DNA of 64,000 nucleotides. Origin: Drosophila persimilis (lineage: Eukaryota; Arthropoda; Insecta; Diptera; Drosophilidae). Positions 55,701-64,000 of this stretch are shown here, in pieces. Where the stretch lies: positions 4,650,001-4,714,000 of the forward strand of contig NW_020825312.1 of NCBI RefSeq assembly GCF_003286085.1. The letters are read 5' to 3'. The position numbers and the translations under genes were made by a program. Each line of letters opens with the position of its first letter. Position 1 is the first letter of the stretch. The notes under the pieces were generated by a model. The model was not told the origin of the DNA. It ran no database searches and worked only from the letters and a program-made list of their open reading frames with translations.

Positions 55701-58700
55701 CAGCGAACTCTGCCTGTAATACCTTTCTCAGTGAGGCTGCGCTTCAAGGTTATTTCAAATTTTTGTACTTAAATTTAAAGCTGATTTTTTGCACAAGTAT
55801 AAAAGATTCAGCGATTATGGACTGGCCGTTTTGCTCGACCATTTTGTCCATCCACACAATTCCGCGCTCGTGAAAATTCCCATTTCTATCGCCAAAAAAA
55901 CTGGGTCAAGTGGTGTTTTGGTTTGATTGGTTTGATTTTGAATAGAGCGAATCAAATAATAATCTATTGTTGCAAGGTCGGGTCTACACGGTGGAAATGG
56001 CATCATATCCCAATGTAGATCCAATAACATTTGGCCGCTGATAAAAGATGTACATTGTTAGGTGTATTTCCTTTAAATATTCCCATATTTCCAGATATCT
56101 TTAGGTGGTAGCACAGTGGGTGAACTTACAAATCTAGCAGGAAAAAATCCATAGCTTCTAAAGTATTTAATATAACATAAATCGACTTTTACAAGAATAT
56201 GTATGTAGAAAAAATGTTAATTTTCAAAATAGAGAACAACTTTTTTGTTGGTTAGTTTTTAGATGGAGCAAATAATACCAATAACTAATATTTCGATTAA
56301 AATTTGCCACTGTGTAGACCAAGATACCCCATCGAAGTGGCAAGTTCAGCTGCAGACCACATGGCGTATGGGAAATGTTTGCCCGTTGAGCCAGTTAAGC
56401 CACTTATTCAATTATTTATTTAAATCTTCAGCCAAAGTATTTTGATTAATTATTGTCACTGTGCGGACGATGGGGTATCCCCATCGAGGTGGCAAAAGTG
56501 GACTTTTTATATATTTTTATGTTTTGCCAGCATCAATTTTACCTCGAATTTCGTGGTTTTCTTGGCCCTGGTCGTCTGGGTAACGGCGGTTTTCATCAAC
56601 CATTCCTTTGTGCTCGTCGTCATCAGACGTTCAACCTCGAAGCCTCCAGAATGTAATTTCTCAGACCATAGTAGGATGGATTTCTTTCCTTTTCGGAAGT
56701 ATATTAGCATTTTATGCAAAAAATTTGTTCTTATATTAACCAACTTGTTGTTGATTGTATTTCTGTTTTAAAGTTTAAAATTGTATTTTGAGACCAATAA
56801 ATCTGCCACATTTGTGCGAATTGTGCAAGAAACACGCTACAAAAATGTGGACATTTGGTTGAATTATTAGCAAAGATTTAAGGTTAAAGATTTGTTTCTA
56901 TGAGACGAAACAGCCCCAATTTAAAATAACCTCTTCAGGGGTATACGAATCTGAAAGGACTTTTTCGGCAGCACAATAATTGAGTCAACTGGGAACTATA
57001 ACGAAACAATGCGGGGTCCCTTGTATAGAAAACCTATTGATTATTTTAACATTGATTTATTTCTGAAAATTTTGTGACTGTGAATATTTAACAGCTACAC
57101 TTTAAATGTTACGCACTTTAGTCGTCGGAAAACACCAGCCAACAAAGATACTCTCCATCAAAATAATCCAATAGCCACTTCGGCCGAAAGATGACTGGGC
57201 AGAACCCCAATCCCCAATCACCTTGTCTTGCCCATAATGGGGAATCTTTTGGTTAATTTCCTGTAAATTGGTCCAAGTTGTTGACTCATGGGAAATCCTT
57301 TAGAGTGGCGGGTATTTGGGAGTAAATTTGTAAATTGATGACTTCATGTCACAAAATGAACCATAACATTTGCTAATGCGAGTATCTCCGTCCCAGAGAA
57401 CAATGAGCCGTAACTGAGTGGCAGGCAGGCGGGGAGGCGGTTGGCAGTTGGCAGTTTATGCAAATTCAGCCACGATATTAACCAAGTTTTCCTATCCCTA
57501 GCCATACTGGCACGCTGTGCAGCTGGCGGACGTGATCACAGTCCGTGCTGCAGTCGACGCGGCGTCATTAACGCCTGTATGCCCCTCTGCCGCGGCGTCA
57601 TGCCACTTGCACTGACCACCAAATCGGCAACAGCAACTGCTGCAACAAATAGCGCCAGTAGCGGAGCAGGAGCCGGAGCAGCCTCAACATCTGCATCATC
57701 ATCATCATCAGTAGCTGGAGCATCAACGACGGGAGCAGGCAGTGTGCCCGATTGTTTATCATATGCCGGGAACATTCTGCAATGCTTTGAGGAAGGTAAG
57801 TTGTAGTCATGGCAGCTGCCAGAACCTGTCTATATCTGTGCCTGTATCTCCCTTCGAATACGTACTGCTGTAGTGGTGATGAGCACAGCTGTGACTGCAA
57901 TGAACGTGAATGAAGGGAAGAGCTCGATTCAAGAGCTGGCAGACTGCCAATCTCCACTTGGGAAATGCAGCAATTGTACAGATTTTCCAAGTTAAATTAA
58001 GTGAAAGATGTGTGCGCCTTCAAGATGTGAAGAGATGAATCATTATCCCAATATTAGGCGCACTTTCCTGCAACAACTTCGGCCAAGGCCCATCACTGTG
58101 AATGCAGCACAGTCTCAGTTCACAGTTACAGTCATAGTCGCAGCTCCTGCTGCCGTCACTGGGTTTCTGGTCACACCCCGTCCGTTGTGTGTCTGTGTTT
58201 GTCTTTCTGTTTATCGATGGGCTGGTGCTGGTGCTGGTGATGGTCCTTTGTCCGGGCCTGCCTGCTTGCTGGGGCTTGTGTTTGCAGCTAATTCTGTTTG
58301 TTCAATTGCGTGTCTGTGCACGTCGAGCATACGCACTGTTGCACGCCATTGTGCGCTAAATTATTTGGGCAGTGCTTTAGGGCGCACCAACCACAGCATG
58401 GCAGACAAAACCAATATTGGCCAATTAAAGTTGCATTATAAAACAAAACACCATCTCTCTGTCTCCCAGGCACACAGAACATTCCCGGACCCCCCGAAGA
58501 TGTGCATGCGACATTTGTGAACCAGACCAGCCTCAGTCTGGCCTGGACAGCGCCCGATGTGGAGAGCAGCAGCAGCGGCAGCAGCAGCAATGGCAGCAGC
58601 AGCAGTAGTGGTATTAGCAGCAGCACATCACCAGGTGATATGGTAACCGGCGACGAGCTGGCAGCTGGAGCTGTGGCTGTGACCGGAGAGGTGGTCGCAC

Positions 58701-58828
58701 CAGCGGATGCAGCCAAGGAGCCGTCCATCGGCGATGCCACAAGTGAAGCGGAGGATATTGATTTTATTGTGCAGTATGGCAGAGTCAATAACATGACCAT
58801 GTACGAGACAGTTGCCAAATTGGAAAAT
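52675..58828 (+). CDS. Secreted/cell-surface Ig, DB-module and FN3 protein (8 exons, 3'-partial)
   Basis: Eight exons (52675-52750, 52856-53026, 53098-53235, 53300-54422, 54658-54871, 54934-55207, 57502-57795, 58470-58828) join in frame to 2649 nt, 883 codons, with no internal stop. Intron phases are 1,1,1,2,0,1,1,0. Residues 1 to about 22 form a hydrophobic signal peptide. Residues 26-129 are an Ig domain (C43, W56, DSGAYKC at 107-113). Three repeats of a 12-cysteine DB module followed by FN3 come next: DB1 about 182-282, FN3-1 286-397, DB2 420-518, FN3-2 524-613, DB3 630-764, FN3-3 from 769, unfinished at 883. Several N-glycosylation sequons (N51, N165, N190, N296, N322, N358, N461, N627, N781) fit an extracellular protein. 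This domain set is known from nematode igdb proteins. Ligand and function are unknown; adhesion or matrix binding is only a guess from the domains. The gene must continue past the window because FN3-3 lacks its second half. I cannot assign a Drosophila gene name with confidence. Confidence 0.87.
52856..53026 (+). CDS. Coding exon 2: first half of Ig domain
   Basis: The acceptor is GTCTCGCAG at 52847-52855. Residues 26-83 include the B-strand cysteine C43 (LLTCVV), the core tryptophan W56 (VIWKKGDEIL) and the R-I-L strand typical of I-set Ig domains. An N-N-T sequon lies at residues 51-53. The donor is GTAAGT at 53027, phase 1. Exons 2 and 3 together form a phase 1-1 module, the usual arrangement for a shuffled Ig domain. 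Confidence 0.88.
53098..53235 (+). CDS. Coding exon 3: second half of Ig domain
   Basis: The acceptor is CCATTCAG ending at 53097. The exon encodes residues 83-129 and carries the F-strand signature D-S-G-A-Y-K-C (107-113), which supplies the second Ig cysteine, followed by the G strand (RSIHILTVK, finished in exon 4). The donor GTGAGT lies at 53236, phase 1. The preceding intron is only 71 nt, which is typical for Drosophila. Confidence 0.9.
53300..54422 (+). CDS. Coding exon 4: DB1, FN3-1 and most of DB2
   Basis: This 1123-nt exon encodes residues 129-503. A linker of about 50 residues (rich in S, T, G, P) precedes DB1, whose cysteines are C185, C186, C195, C199, C216, C226, C236, C237, C246, C250, C267 and C277. 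FN3-1 follows, with a B-strand tryptophan W306 (VSIGWTAPE) and the conserved L-x-G-L-x-P-x-T-x-Y motif at 364-373. DB2 begins at C424/C425 and loses only its last two cysteines to exon 5. The exon is strikingly GC-rich at third codon positions compared with the flanking introns, so frames in other registers also stay open for hundreds of bases. Donor is GTAAGT at 54423, phase 2. Confidence 0.93.
54658..54871 (+). CDS. Coding exon 5: end of DB2 and first half of FN3-2
   Basis: The acceptor TTTTCGCGCAG ends at 54657. The first nucleotide completes a lysine codon split from exon 4. C504 and C514 are the last two cysteines of DB2 and keep the same ten-residue spacing as in DB1. FN3-2 starts near D524 (DPPSKLRTV) with the core tryptophan in VILDWNKP. 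The exon ends GAAAAG|GTATCC at 54871, phase 0, a weaker but acceptable donor. Its position is fixed by the FN3 continuation in exon 6. Confidence 0.88.
54934..55207 (+). CDS. Coding exon 6: end of FN3-2 and first half of DB3
   Basis: The acceptor GCTCCGCAG ends at 54933, after a 62-nt intron. The exon completes FN3-2 (LILEGLESDIYYEFYVVSIN at 579-598, the expected E to G strand motif with a Y-x-F variant of the tyrosine corner). DB3 then begins with C631, C632, C641, C645 and C661. An N-M-T sequon lies just before the first cysteine pair. Donor is C|GTAAGT at 55208, phase 1. Intron 6, which follows, is 2294 nt and holds mobile-element debris. Confidence 0.88.
55591..55648. repeat. (GCAG/ACAG)n tetramer array in intron 6
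   Basis: GCAG and ACAG tetramers with AGCC interruptions. Confidence 0.85.
55750..56045 (-). pseudogene. Mariner-type transposase remnant, C-terminal part, frameshifted
   Basis: Read on the minus strand from 56045, the frame contains a W-x-M-M-P-F-P-P-C-R-P-D-L-A-T-I-D-Y-Y-L-I segment. This matches the mariner consensus around the third catalytic aspartate (W-x-x-L-P-H-P-P-Y-S-P-D-L-A-P-S-D-Y-H-L-F); that aspartate is kept here. After a frameshift near 55870 a second frame gives ERGIVWMDKMVEQNGQSI, which fits the protein's end (R-G-I-x-x-L-x-x-R-W-x-x-x-I-x-x-x-G). The N-terminal DNA-binding region and the first two catalytic aspartates are missing and no terminal inverted repeats were found. 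It is a dead fragment inside intron 6, antisense to the host gene. Confidence 0.75.
56297..56346. repeat. Hairpin-forming repeat R1 in intron 6
   Basis: Perfect 8-bp inverted arms TTGCCACT (56304-56311) and AGTGGCAA (56336-56343) enclose 24 bases ending in TACCCCATCGA. The unit recurs in diverged form as R2 about 146 bp downstream, in the same orientation. Confidence 0.7.
56342..56434. repeat. Dispersed repeat, copy A (intron 6)
   Basis: Positions 56357-56434 match 59644-59721 at 76 of 78 bases (differences at 56373 and 56431). A further 15-bp match, AAGTTCAGCTGCAGA, lies directly upstream at 56342. In copy B the same 15 bp (one mismatch) is separated from the 78-bp block by 30 extra bases, so copy A looks like the deleted form. 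Family unknown. Confidence 0.85.
56443..56501. repeat. Hairpin-forming repeat R2 in intron 6
   Basis: It is homologous to R1 (shared GATTAA, CACTGTG, GAC, CCCCATCGA and GTGGCAA blocks). It has an inner perfect stem CGATGGGG (56468-56475) and CCCCATCG (56479-56486) around a 3-nt loop, and an outer near-match TTGTCAC/GTGGCAA (56453-56459, 56489-56495). In R1 the inner left arm has decayed. Confidence 0.7.
57502..57795 (+). CDS. Coding exon 7: second half of DB3 with a Ser/Ala-rich insert
   Basis: The acceptor TTTTCCTATCCCTAG ends at 57501; phase 1 on both sides. Residues 666-764 supply C671, C681, C682, C691, C695, C750 and C760, giving DB3 the same 12-cysteine framework as DB1 and DB2. Between C695 and C750 sits a stretch of about 47 residues (700-746) made of A, S, T and G. 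The equivalent loop is only 16 residues in DB1 and 13 in DB2. The DNA there is a degenerate trinucleotide array (GCA, TCA, GGA), so the insert likely grew by replication slippage. Donor is G|GTAAGT at 57796. Confidence 0.88.
57796..58469 (+). other. Intron 7
   Basis: Intron of 674 nt with GTAAGT donor and CTCCCAG acceptor, both in phase 1. It holds no recognised element. An open frame of 170 codons spans 58008-58520 and crosses into exon 8 in the wrong register, so it is not a gene. Confidence 0.7.
58470..58828 (+). CDS. Coding exon 8: first half of FN3-3 with a Ser-rich insert
   Basis: The acceptor CTGTCTCCCAG ends at 58469. FN3-3 opens with NIPGPPEDVHA and reaches its core tryptophan W789 in SLAWTAPD, a close echo of FN3-1. 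About 60 residues of low complexity then interrupt the B-C region: a polyserine run from AGC codons (796 onward), then an Ala/Val/Glu-rich acidic stretch. The domain resumes at DIDFIVQYGRV. The exon ends KLEN|GTGAGT at 58829, phase 0, before the E-F-G strands. The missing half should lie in an exon beyond this window. Confidence 0.85.
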
Positions 58829-59562
58829 GTGAGTATATTTCTGGATGGACAATAGACACTCCACACACAGACTTTTCCCCCAAAACTATCCTACCATCAC
58901 TACCATTCCTCCGTCCCTCTACCCGCACCTGTGACTGGCTTGGCAAAAGGTTCCTCCATCGGGATTGGAGACACAATGGAGCACTTCATTTGCATGGGGA
59001 CTGGGGTCTGGCCCTACAGCATGGGGCCTGGGCCTGGGCCTGGCAGGCGGTCCTTATTACGATTTGCCTTTTGGGGCCAAAATGCTGACATTATATATTT
59101 CGAGTGCCAATGGAATTGAAAAGAGCTTACAAATTGCCTTGTCTGAGTGCCAGTCCGACGCAGGACAATAACCATTTCCAAAAACTTTTGGCTTAGGGAA
59201 CACTGCCAGCCGAATGTGCCGACAAGTTAATGAACAGAAGCTCGAACTAGCTTCGGTTTGCGTATCTTCCAGCAGAGCCTGGAGAAATCTGTTCAAAAAG
59301 TATGAGAGAGAGACGTTCAGCTCTTTGGCCCCTTTGAGTTCTTAAAAATCCAACCATATCAACGGATCTCTATTGCTATTAGTGTCGGATGAACGCACAG
59401 ACACATTTAGAATGGCTTGACTGTGAGTGGATTTATTTGAAGCCATATATTTCTGTGAATATTTAGGAATACGAAACCTGTTTGCGACAGCTCAGAAAAT
59501 AACATATCTGACACAATTAATAAGCGAAAAACAGTCGCGCTTCCAGCACCTCCAATCCATTT

Positions 59563-59580
59563 GGGGTTGGGGTTGGGGTT
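59563..59580. repeat. (GGGGTT)x3
   Basis: Three perfect units, 18 bp upstream of repeat copy B. Too short and internal to be telomeric. Confidence 0.85.
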
Positions 59581-59598
59581 GAGATGCTTCAAAAGTAT

Positions 59599-59721
59599 AA
59601 GTTCAACTGCAGATGCAGAGTGGTTCAATGTCACAATTTCGTGCCACATGGCGTATGGGCAATGTTTGCCCGTTGAGCCAGTTAAGCCACTTATTCAATT
59701 ATTTATTTAAATCTTCAACCA
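59599..59721. repeat. Dispersed repeat, copy B (intron 8)
   Basis: Direct-orientation partner of copy A, about 3.3 kb downstream. It consists of AAGTTCAACTGCAGA (59599-59613), a 30-bp segment absent from copy A (59614-59643), and the 78-bp near-identical block (59644-59721). Flanks outside these limits do not match copy A. Confidence 0.85.
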
Positions 59722-62036
59722 CCGAGTAAATCTCACTAAATGCATATATCGACGGCCATTGTTTATCCACCAAATGAAATCAATTGAAATTCTTCCCGCT
59801 CTTCGACCAAATTTCAACTGCAATCCTCTTCAACCAAAATATATTCACCCTACATACATACATATACATTCTCGTAGAAATATATTTATATATAAGAACT
59901 TTTTTTATTGGTCAGCCATCGCTAATCCAATTCAATGTAATAATCTTTGAACTCTGTCCAAAGGGGGGTTGTGGATATGGATGTGGCTGTGGATGTGGCT
60001 GCGGATGGGTTAGCTTTGGGAGCTTTTGATACGAAGCTATGGGTAAAGTTTTTGACGCCAGCTCGTCGATGCCTGAAGAGGGGCAGGGTGCGAACTGGTG
60101 CGTACTAGGTACTAGGGGGCTTATGGACGCCATATGCATGGGCAACGTGAAAACGTGACTATAAACTGGAAAAAATGCAGGCGATCCAACGCAACTAAAA
60201 AAGAAACTACAAAAAACAAAAACGAGTAAAGAGTAACCAAACCAAACAACGGACCAAAGTTGGCTCGAGCTTTGCCATTGGCATTGTTCATGTTGTTGTT
60301 GTTGTTGTAATTTTTGTTTGTTTTTGCAAATGTAATATTTGGCGTTGTTGTTGCTGTAGTTATTGGCTGCTGTTGTCACACATCAACGCGCACTGCTGGC
60401 AGCTGGGCCTGCTGTTGCCGTTGTTGTTGCTGTTGCTGCTGTTGCTGCTGGTGCAGCATCACGGCCATCCACAGAGTTATTGGCCTCGAAAAAGTTGCAA
60501 ATGCTAAAAAATACGACAGCAGCAAAAGCAGCAAAAGCAACAATAGCAACAACGCTGCCAAGAGTTTGTCGCGTGTTGATGCGCACAGAAATGTATTTAA
60601 CGTGGGGTCGATGGTGGCCGAGCTGATGCCCGGTGCGGCTACGGGGGTGGGGCCATATTCAACCTGACCACGACGACCTGCCAATGATGCCCCCAAAGCC
60701 TCCGCATCGATGGGAGATGAGCGCGTGATTGAAAAGCAATCGAACCCCGTTACCACCACCCTTTCATAACCGATGACGAGTTACATGCCGATAGTTCTGT
60801 TATCAGTCTTCACCCAGAATCGATAAGGGAAGATCCTTCTCGGCAGAAGAGTTCTATGAACACCCTTCATCCACTGTGAATCGGTTGTTACTTGAGAATT
60901 CCCTTCAAAGAGAGCTCCTCTGGAACCTGCCCGCGTATCTTCCATCACGCGGCCATCACTAGACCGAAAAACGAATCGATATGGGAGATACCGTGTGGTG
61001 TCAGCATTGCTTCGCAGTTTTTCCTTTTCTTCTTTTTGTTGCCGCTGCTGTTGCTGCTGCTGGTGCTGCGGGAAAATTCGTTCGCCCTCTTCGATGGCGA
61101 TGGTCTGGGTTTTGTTTGGCTGCTTTGGTCAGCAGGGCACGCAGCTGTTGCGGCTGTTGTTGTTGGCTTAACTTGGGGATAGCTTGGCTTGGCTTAAATG
61201 CTTTTCAGTTTCAGTTTTTTGCGCTGCTGCTGCTGCTGCTGCCACCGCCTGGTGGTGTCAAATGGTTTAAACGCGCCTCTCTGCAGATCTTCCGCCGCCC
61301 CGGCTGCCACTCCGCCACCCGACCGGATGGGTTATGGTATCGTATATATCGTATAGGTTCATGGCTATCGCCGCAGTCTGCAATGCGTTGACTCAGTGTG
61401 ACACTTTTATGGACAAACTTAATTGCTTTTGGACGTGTCAGAAATACTGTTCCGGAGCGGCAGCTCTCCGCTAAATATCAATGGGGAAATGAATGGAAAT
61501 GGCGTAGTCAGCCGTTGGGCCAAGACTAATGGACGGTCCACAGTTTCATCTGTAAATGGGTTCCCCCCATCGTCCCAAGCAAAACCTAACCAAAGCTAAC
61601 CAAAATGTTAACATTAAAGGTAATTTCCCAGCCAATACCAAGACGAAGACCAAGACCTCTCTGTTTTTCCTCTTGGGCCGTCTCGGCCACCTCGGCCTAC
61701 TCTGCCTCTTCTTCAACCCTTCCCGATTGAATCAGTGCCAATAATTTGGCAATTTCTATTCGTCGCCAATGCACGGCGGCATTGTGTCACCAACATCAAC
61801 ATCAACAGCAACAGCAACGACACAACGACATCAACAGCACACAAAAACATTATTCGACTCTACAGGATATTACGTACCATCTAGGAGCGGATAGGGGAGG
61901 GGGCACGAAAATGGAGAACGGAAATAGAAGGTTTTCCTCGACAGTCGCATTTTTCCAATGATTCCTCCGTTGACTCCCGAAAAGACGTAACTTTTGTGAT
62001 GATTTTTAGGGCCACCGCTCTGCCTGCTCCGCTCGG

Positions 62037-62074
62037 CTCCACTCGTCTCCACTCGTCTCCACTCGTCTCCACTC
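62037..62074. repeat. 10-bp CTCCACTCGT tandem repeat
   Basis: Three full units and a partial one, flanked by CTGCT pentamers. Confidence 0.88.
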
Positions 62075-62888
62075 TGCTCTGCTCCGCGTTAGTTGGAGTT
62101 GACTTTTATTTCTCTGCTGTTCTGTTTGTGCTGCCAAACACACGACCATAAAAAACTTTTTAATGTAGCCTGCAACACTGACAAAAAATACACCGCAAAC
62201 GGAAAGAAATGACTGCGGGGGGAGGGCGGACGGTGGACCCCGAGAGCTGACCACGACCACGACCATGCCAGAAATTAGACACATTAAATATTCTGATACA
62301 GTTGCGAAGGAGAAGAGGGGATAGAAGAGGTATCGTCACCCTCCTGAATCCACCTCCTCCTCCGGTCTCCTGTCCCATGTCTCCTGTCTCCTGTCTGAAG
62401 GGGTTATGTTATGGCGATTATGTGCTTTGTCTCTGCAACTCCTGCTACGGGGCCAAGACAACTCCTAAATGAGCAACCAGGGACCTAGTTTTATGGCCGG
62501 AGTGTGCCCCGAGTTCATGGAGAGAGAGGGAGAGAGATATCCGTGCAAGACTTGGCGCTAAGCATTTTGAATATTTATTCGTTCAAGTAGTTGCTGGGGA
62601 CTCACCTAAATTCCTGGCGGGAAGAGGGAGAGGGTGAGGGATAGGGTGAGGGAGCGGCAACGGGATATCTGCATTAATTATTAAGCCTAGGACCCCGCTC
62701 GTCATGCCAATTGTGGCACATTTAAGTTGCGGCTATGTAATTACCCAAAAAGGGACTGGACTGGACTGGACTGACTGAAAGACTGAAGGACTGGCCACTA
62801 AAGCTAAAGTGACACACAAAATGGCCAACTAAAAGTCCTTGGACTGCTATTAGTGTTTTTCTTTTACCCATTTTCTCTGCTTTTCTTT

Positions 62889-62925
62889 GGGTTCGGTTCG
62901 GTTCGGTTCGGTTCGGTTTGGTTCG
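62889..62925. repeat. (GGTTC)n pentamer array
   Basis: Seven units, one GGTTT. Confidence 0.9.
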
Positions 62926-64000
62926 AGAGCCTAATAAATCGTTTTTCGCTTGGCCCTTCTGGCTCTCTATTCTGTTTTGGGGTTTGAATTTAATGCGTTT
63001 TAGATAAGTTTCTAATGGAAGGAAATTAGTATTGAGCCGGGCAATTTATTCTCCCGGGGCCCAGCCCACTAAATTATAGTTTATCAGAAATGGGTTTCTG
63101 TCTAGCTACCTGTGTCAAAAGGGGTTACTCCCTGGCTGGAGTTGGGATCGGGATTGGGATTGGGATTCACTCCTAAATGGGGTCGTATCGTATTTGACAA
63201 GAGCCGTCACAAGCAGCGTGGACAGGCCAAGCGGACCCCGGACCCCGGACCCCGCACTCCGCACTCAAATTGAGATTTACGACTGAGCCTACGCCCGAAA
63301 TGGCCAAAAATACAACAGCAACAACAACAAAAACCTCTAGCCAAATGCGAGATGAACCCCGTATGAACATATTTAGCGATTTCTGCCGAGCAACACAAAC
63401 AGCTCTCCGAACAGATGTCCAACATTGGCCCGACATTCTGACACTGACTTACATACTGAAAATGACTCGCAGAGGGGCACGCCAAATCAAATCAAATCAA
63501 ATTATTTTAGCCAGATTATTTGAGTAGCTGAAACTCTGAGCCGAGCTGTGGATGGAAACAAGTTAATGCAGCCCCGAACCGAACTGACTTTGCTTTTGAA
63601 AGCAAACAGCACAGCACACAGCACGGCACACAGCACGGCCATACTCGTTAAACGAAATAAATTACTTAACGCGCCGCATTTTTTCGCACTGGCCACGCGG
63701 CCAAAAATGCAATTAAAGGCCAAAAACCGCACCGACGACGACGACATCTGCAGGAGATTACAAAAAAAACAACAAGCAGAGGGCCAAAGAGAGAGAGAGA
63801 GAGAAAAACAGCAGGAGAATCGGGCCTTTGTAAATGATTGAGATGGGTTTTGGAATGGAATGGCCGGGGTGTAGGGTACCCAGGAATTCGAGCTATGGGG
63901 GTTCTTCCAAGAATGTCACCCAAATTATTTGCCATCCACGAATATTAATATTTGGATTGGATTTTGTATTCTATGTTACTGATGGACTGATCAGTTATCA

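Larger units (their letters stand above)
55208..57501 (+). other. Intron 6 with mobile-element debris
   Basis: This 2294-nt intron splits DB3 between C661 and C671. It contains a GCAG/ACAG array (55591-55648), a mariner transposase remnant on minus (55750-56045), two copies of a hairpin-forming repeat (56297-56346 and 56443-56501) and one copy of a 78-bp repeat (56357-56434). The remaining parts, 56500-57500, are AT-rich without recognised features. Confidence 0.75.
58829..64000 (+). other. Intron 8, running off the window
   Basis: It begins with donor GTGAGT in phase 0. No acceptor followed by the second half of an FN3 domain was found up to 64,000, so the intron appears longer than 5.1 kb. 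It contains repeat copy B, a GGGGTT triplet array (59563-59580), CAG/CTG-rich DNA at 60285-60560 and several short tandem arrays. An apparent minus-strand donor (AG|GTGAGT) near 62600 is not supported by coding sequence. Confidence 0.6.

Noticed and set aside
58008-58520. 170-codon frame across intron 7 into exon 8
   Set aside because: It has the wrong register for FN3-3 and crosses a good acceptor at 58469.
59563-59580. GGGGTT array as a telomeric relic
   Set aside because: Three units only; Drosophila telomeres are not made of such repeats.
62590-62615. Minus-strand donor-like AG|GTGAGT
   Set aside because: The sequence upstream of it on that strand is a GA/CT-rich array with no credible exon.

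Overview
The window reads as euchromatic DNA from an insect of the genus Drosophila. The evidence is compact introns with GTAAGT/GTGAGT donors and pyrimidine-AG acceptors, very dense microsatellites, and an interspersed repeat at 21838-22128 whose conserved core is familiar from Drosophila genomes. The repeat variant and the abundance of penta- and hexanucleotide arrays suggest the obscura group (D. pseudoobscura and relatives). That species guess is inference from memory and was not searched.

Positions 1 to about 52,640 contain no protein-coding gene, tRNA or rRNA that I can defend. Long open frames exist there, but nearly all run through simple repeats and have equally open frames on the other strand. 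The stretch holds many tandem arrays, one clear interspersed-repeat fragment (21838-22128), and a possible unrecognised mobile-element relic rich in ATGCAT palindromes (about 26690-27250). It is either a long intergenic/regulatory region or a large 5' intron of the gene that follows.

From 52,657 to 58,828 on the + strand lies one well-supported gene, resolved into eight coding exons that join in frame to 883 codons. The product is a secreted or cell-surface protein: signal peptide, one Ig domain, then an alternation of a 12-cysteine DB module and a fibronectin type III domain, three times over. The third FN3 domain is cut in its middle by the end of exon 8, and I found no continuation up to 64,000. 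The gene is therefore incomplete at its 3' side and intron 8 is longer than 5.1 kb. The architecture matches the Ig/FN3/DB-domain family (igdb genes in nematodes); function is not established from sequence.

Intron 6 (55208-57501) carries a broken mariner-type transposase remnant on the minus strand and a cluster of short direct and inverted repeats. One of these, 78 bp long, recurs 76/78 identical at 59644-59721 inside intron 8. Most other notable content is simple sequence, including Ser/Ala-coding arrays that have expanded inside two exons of the gene.
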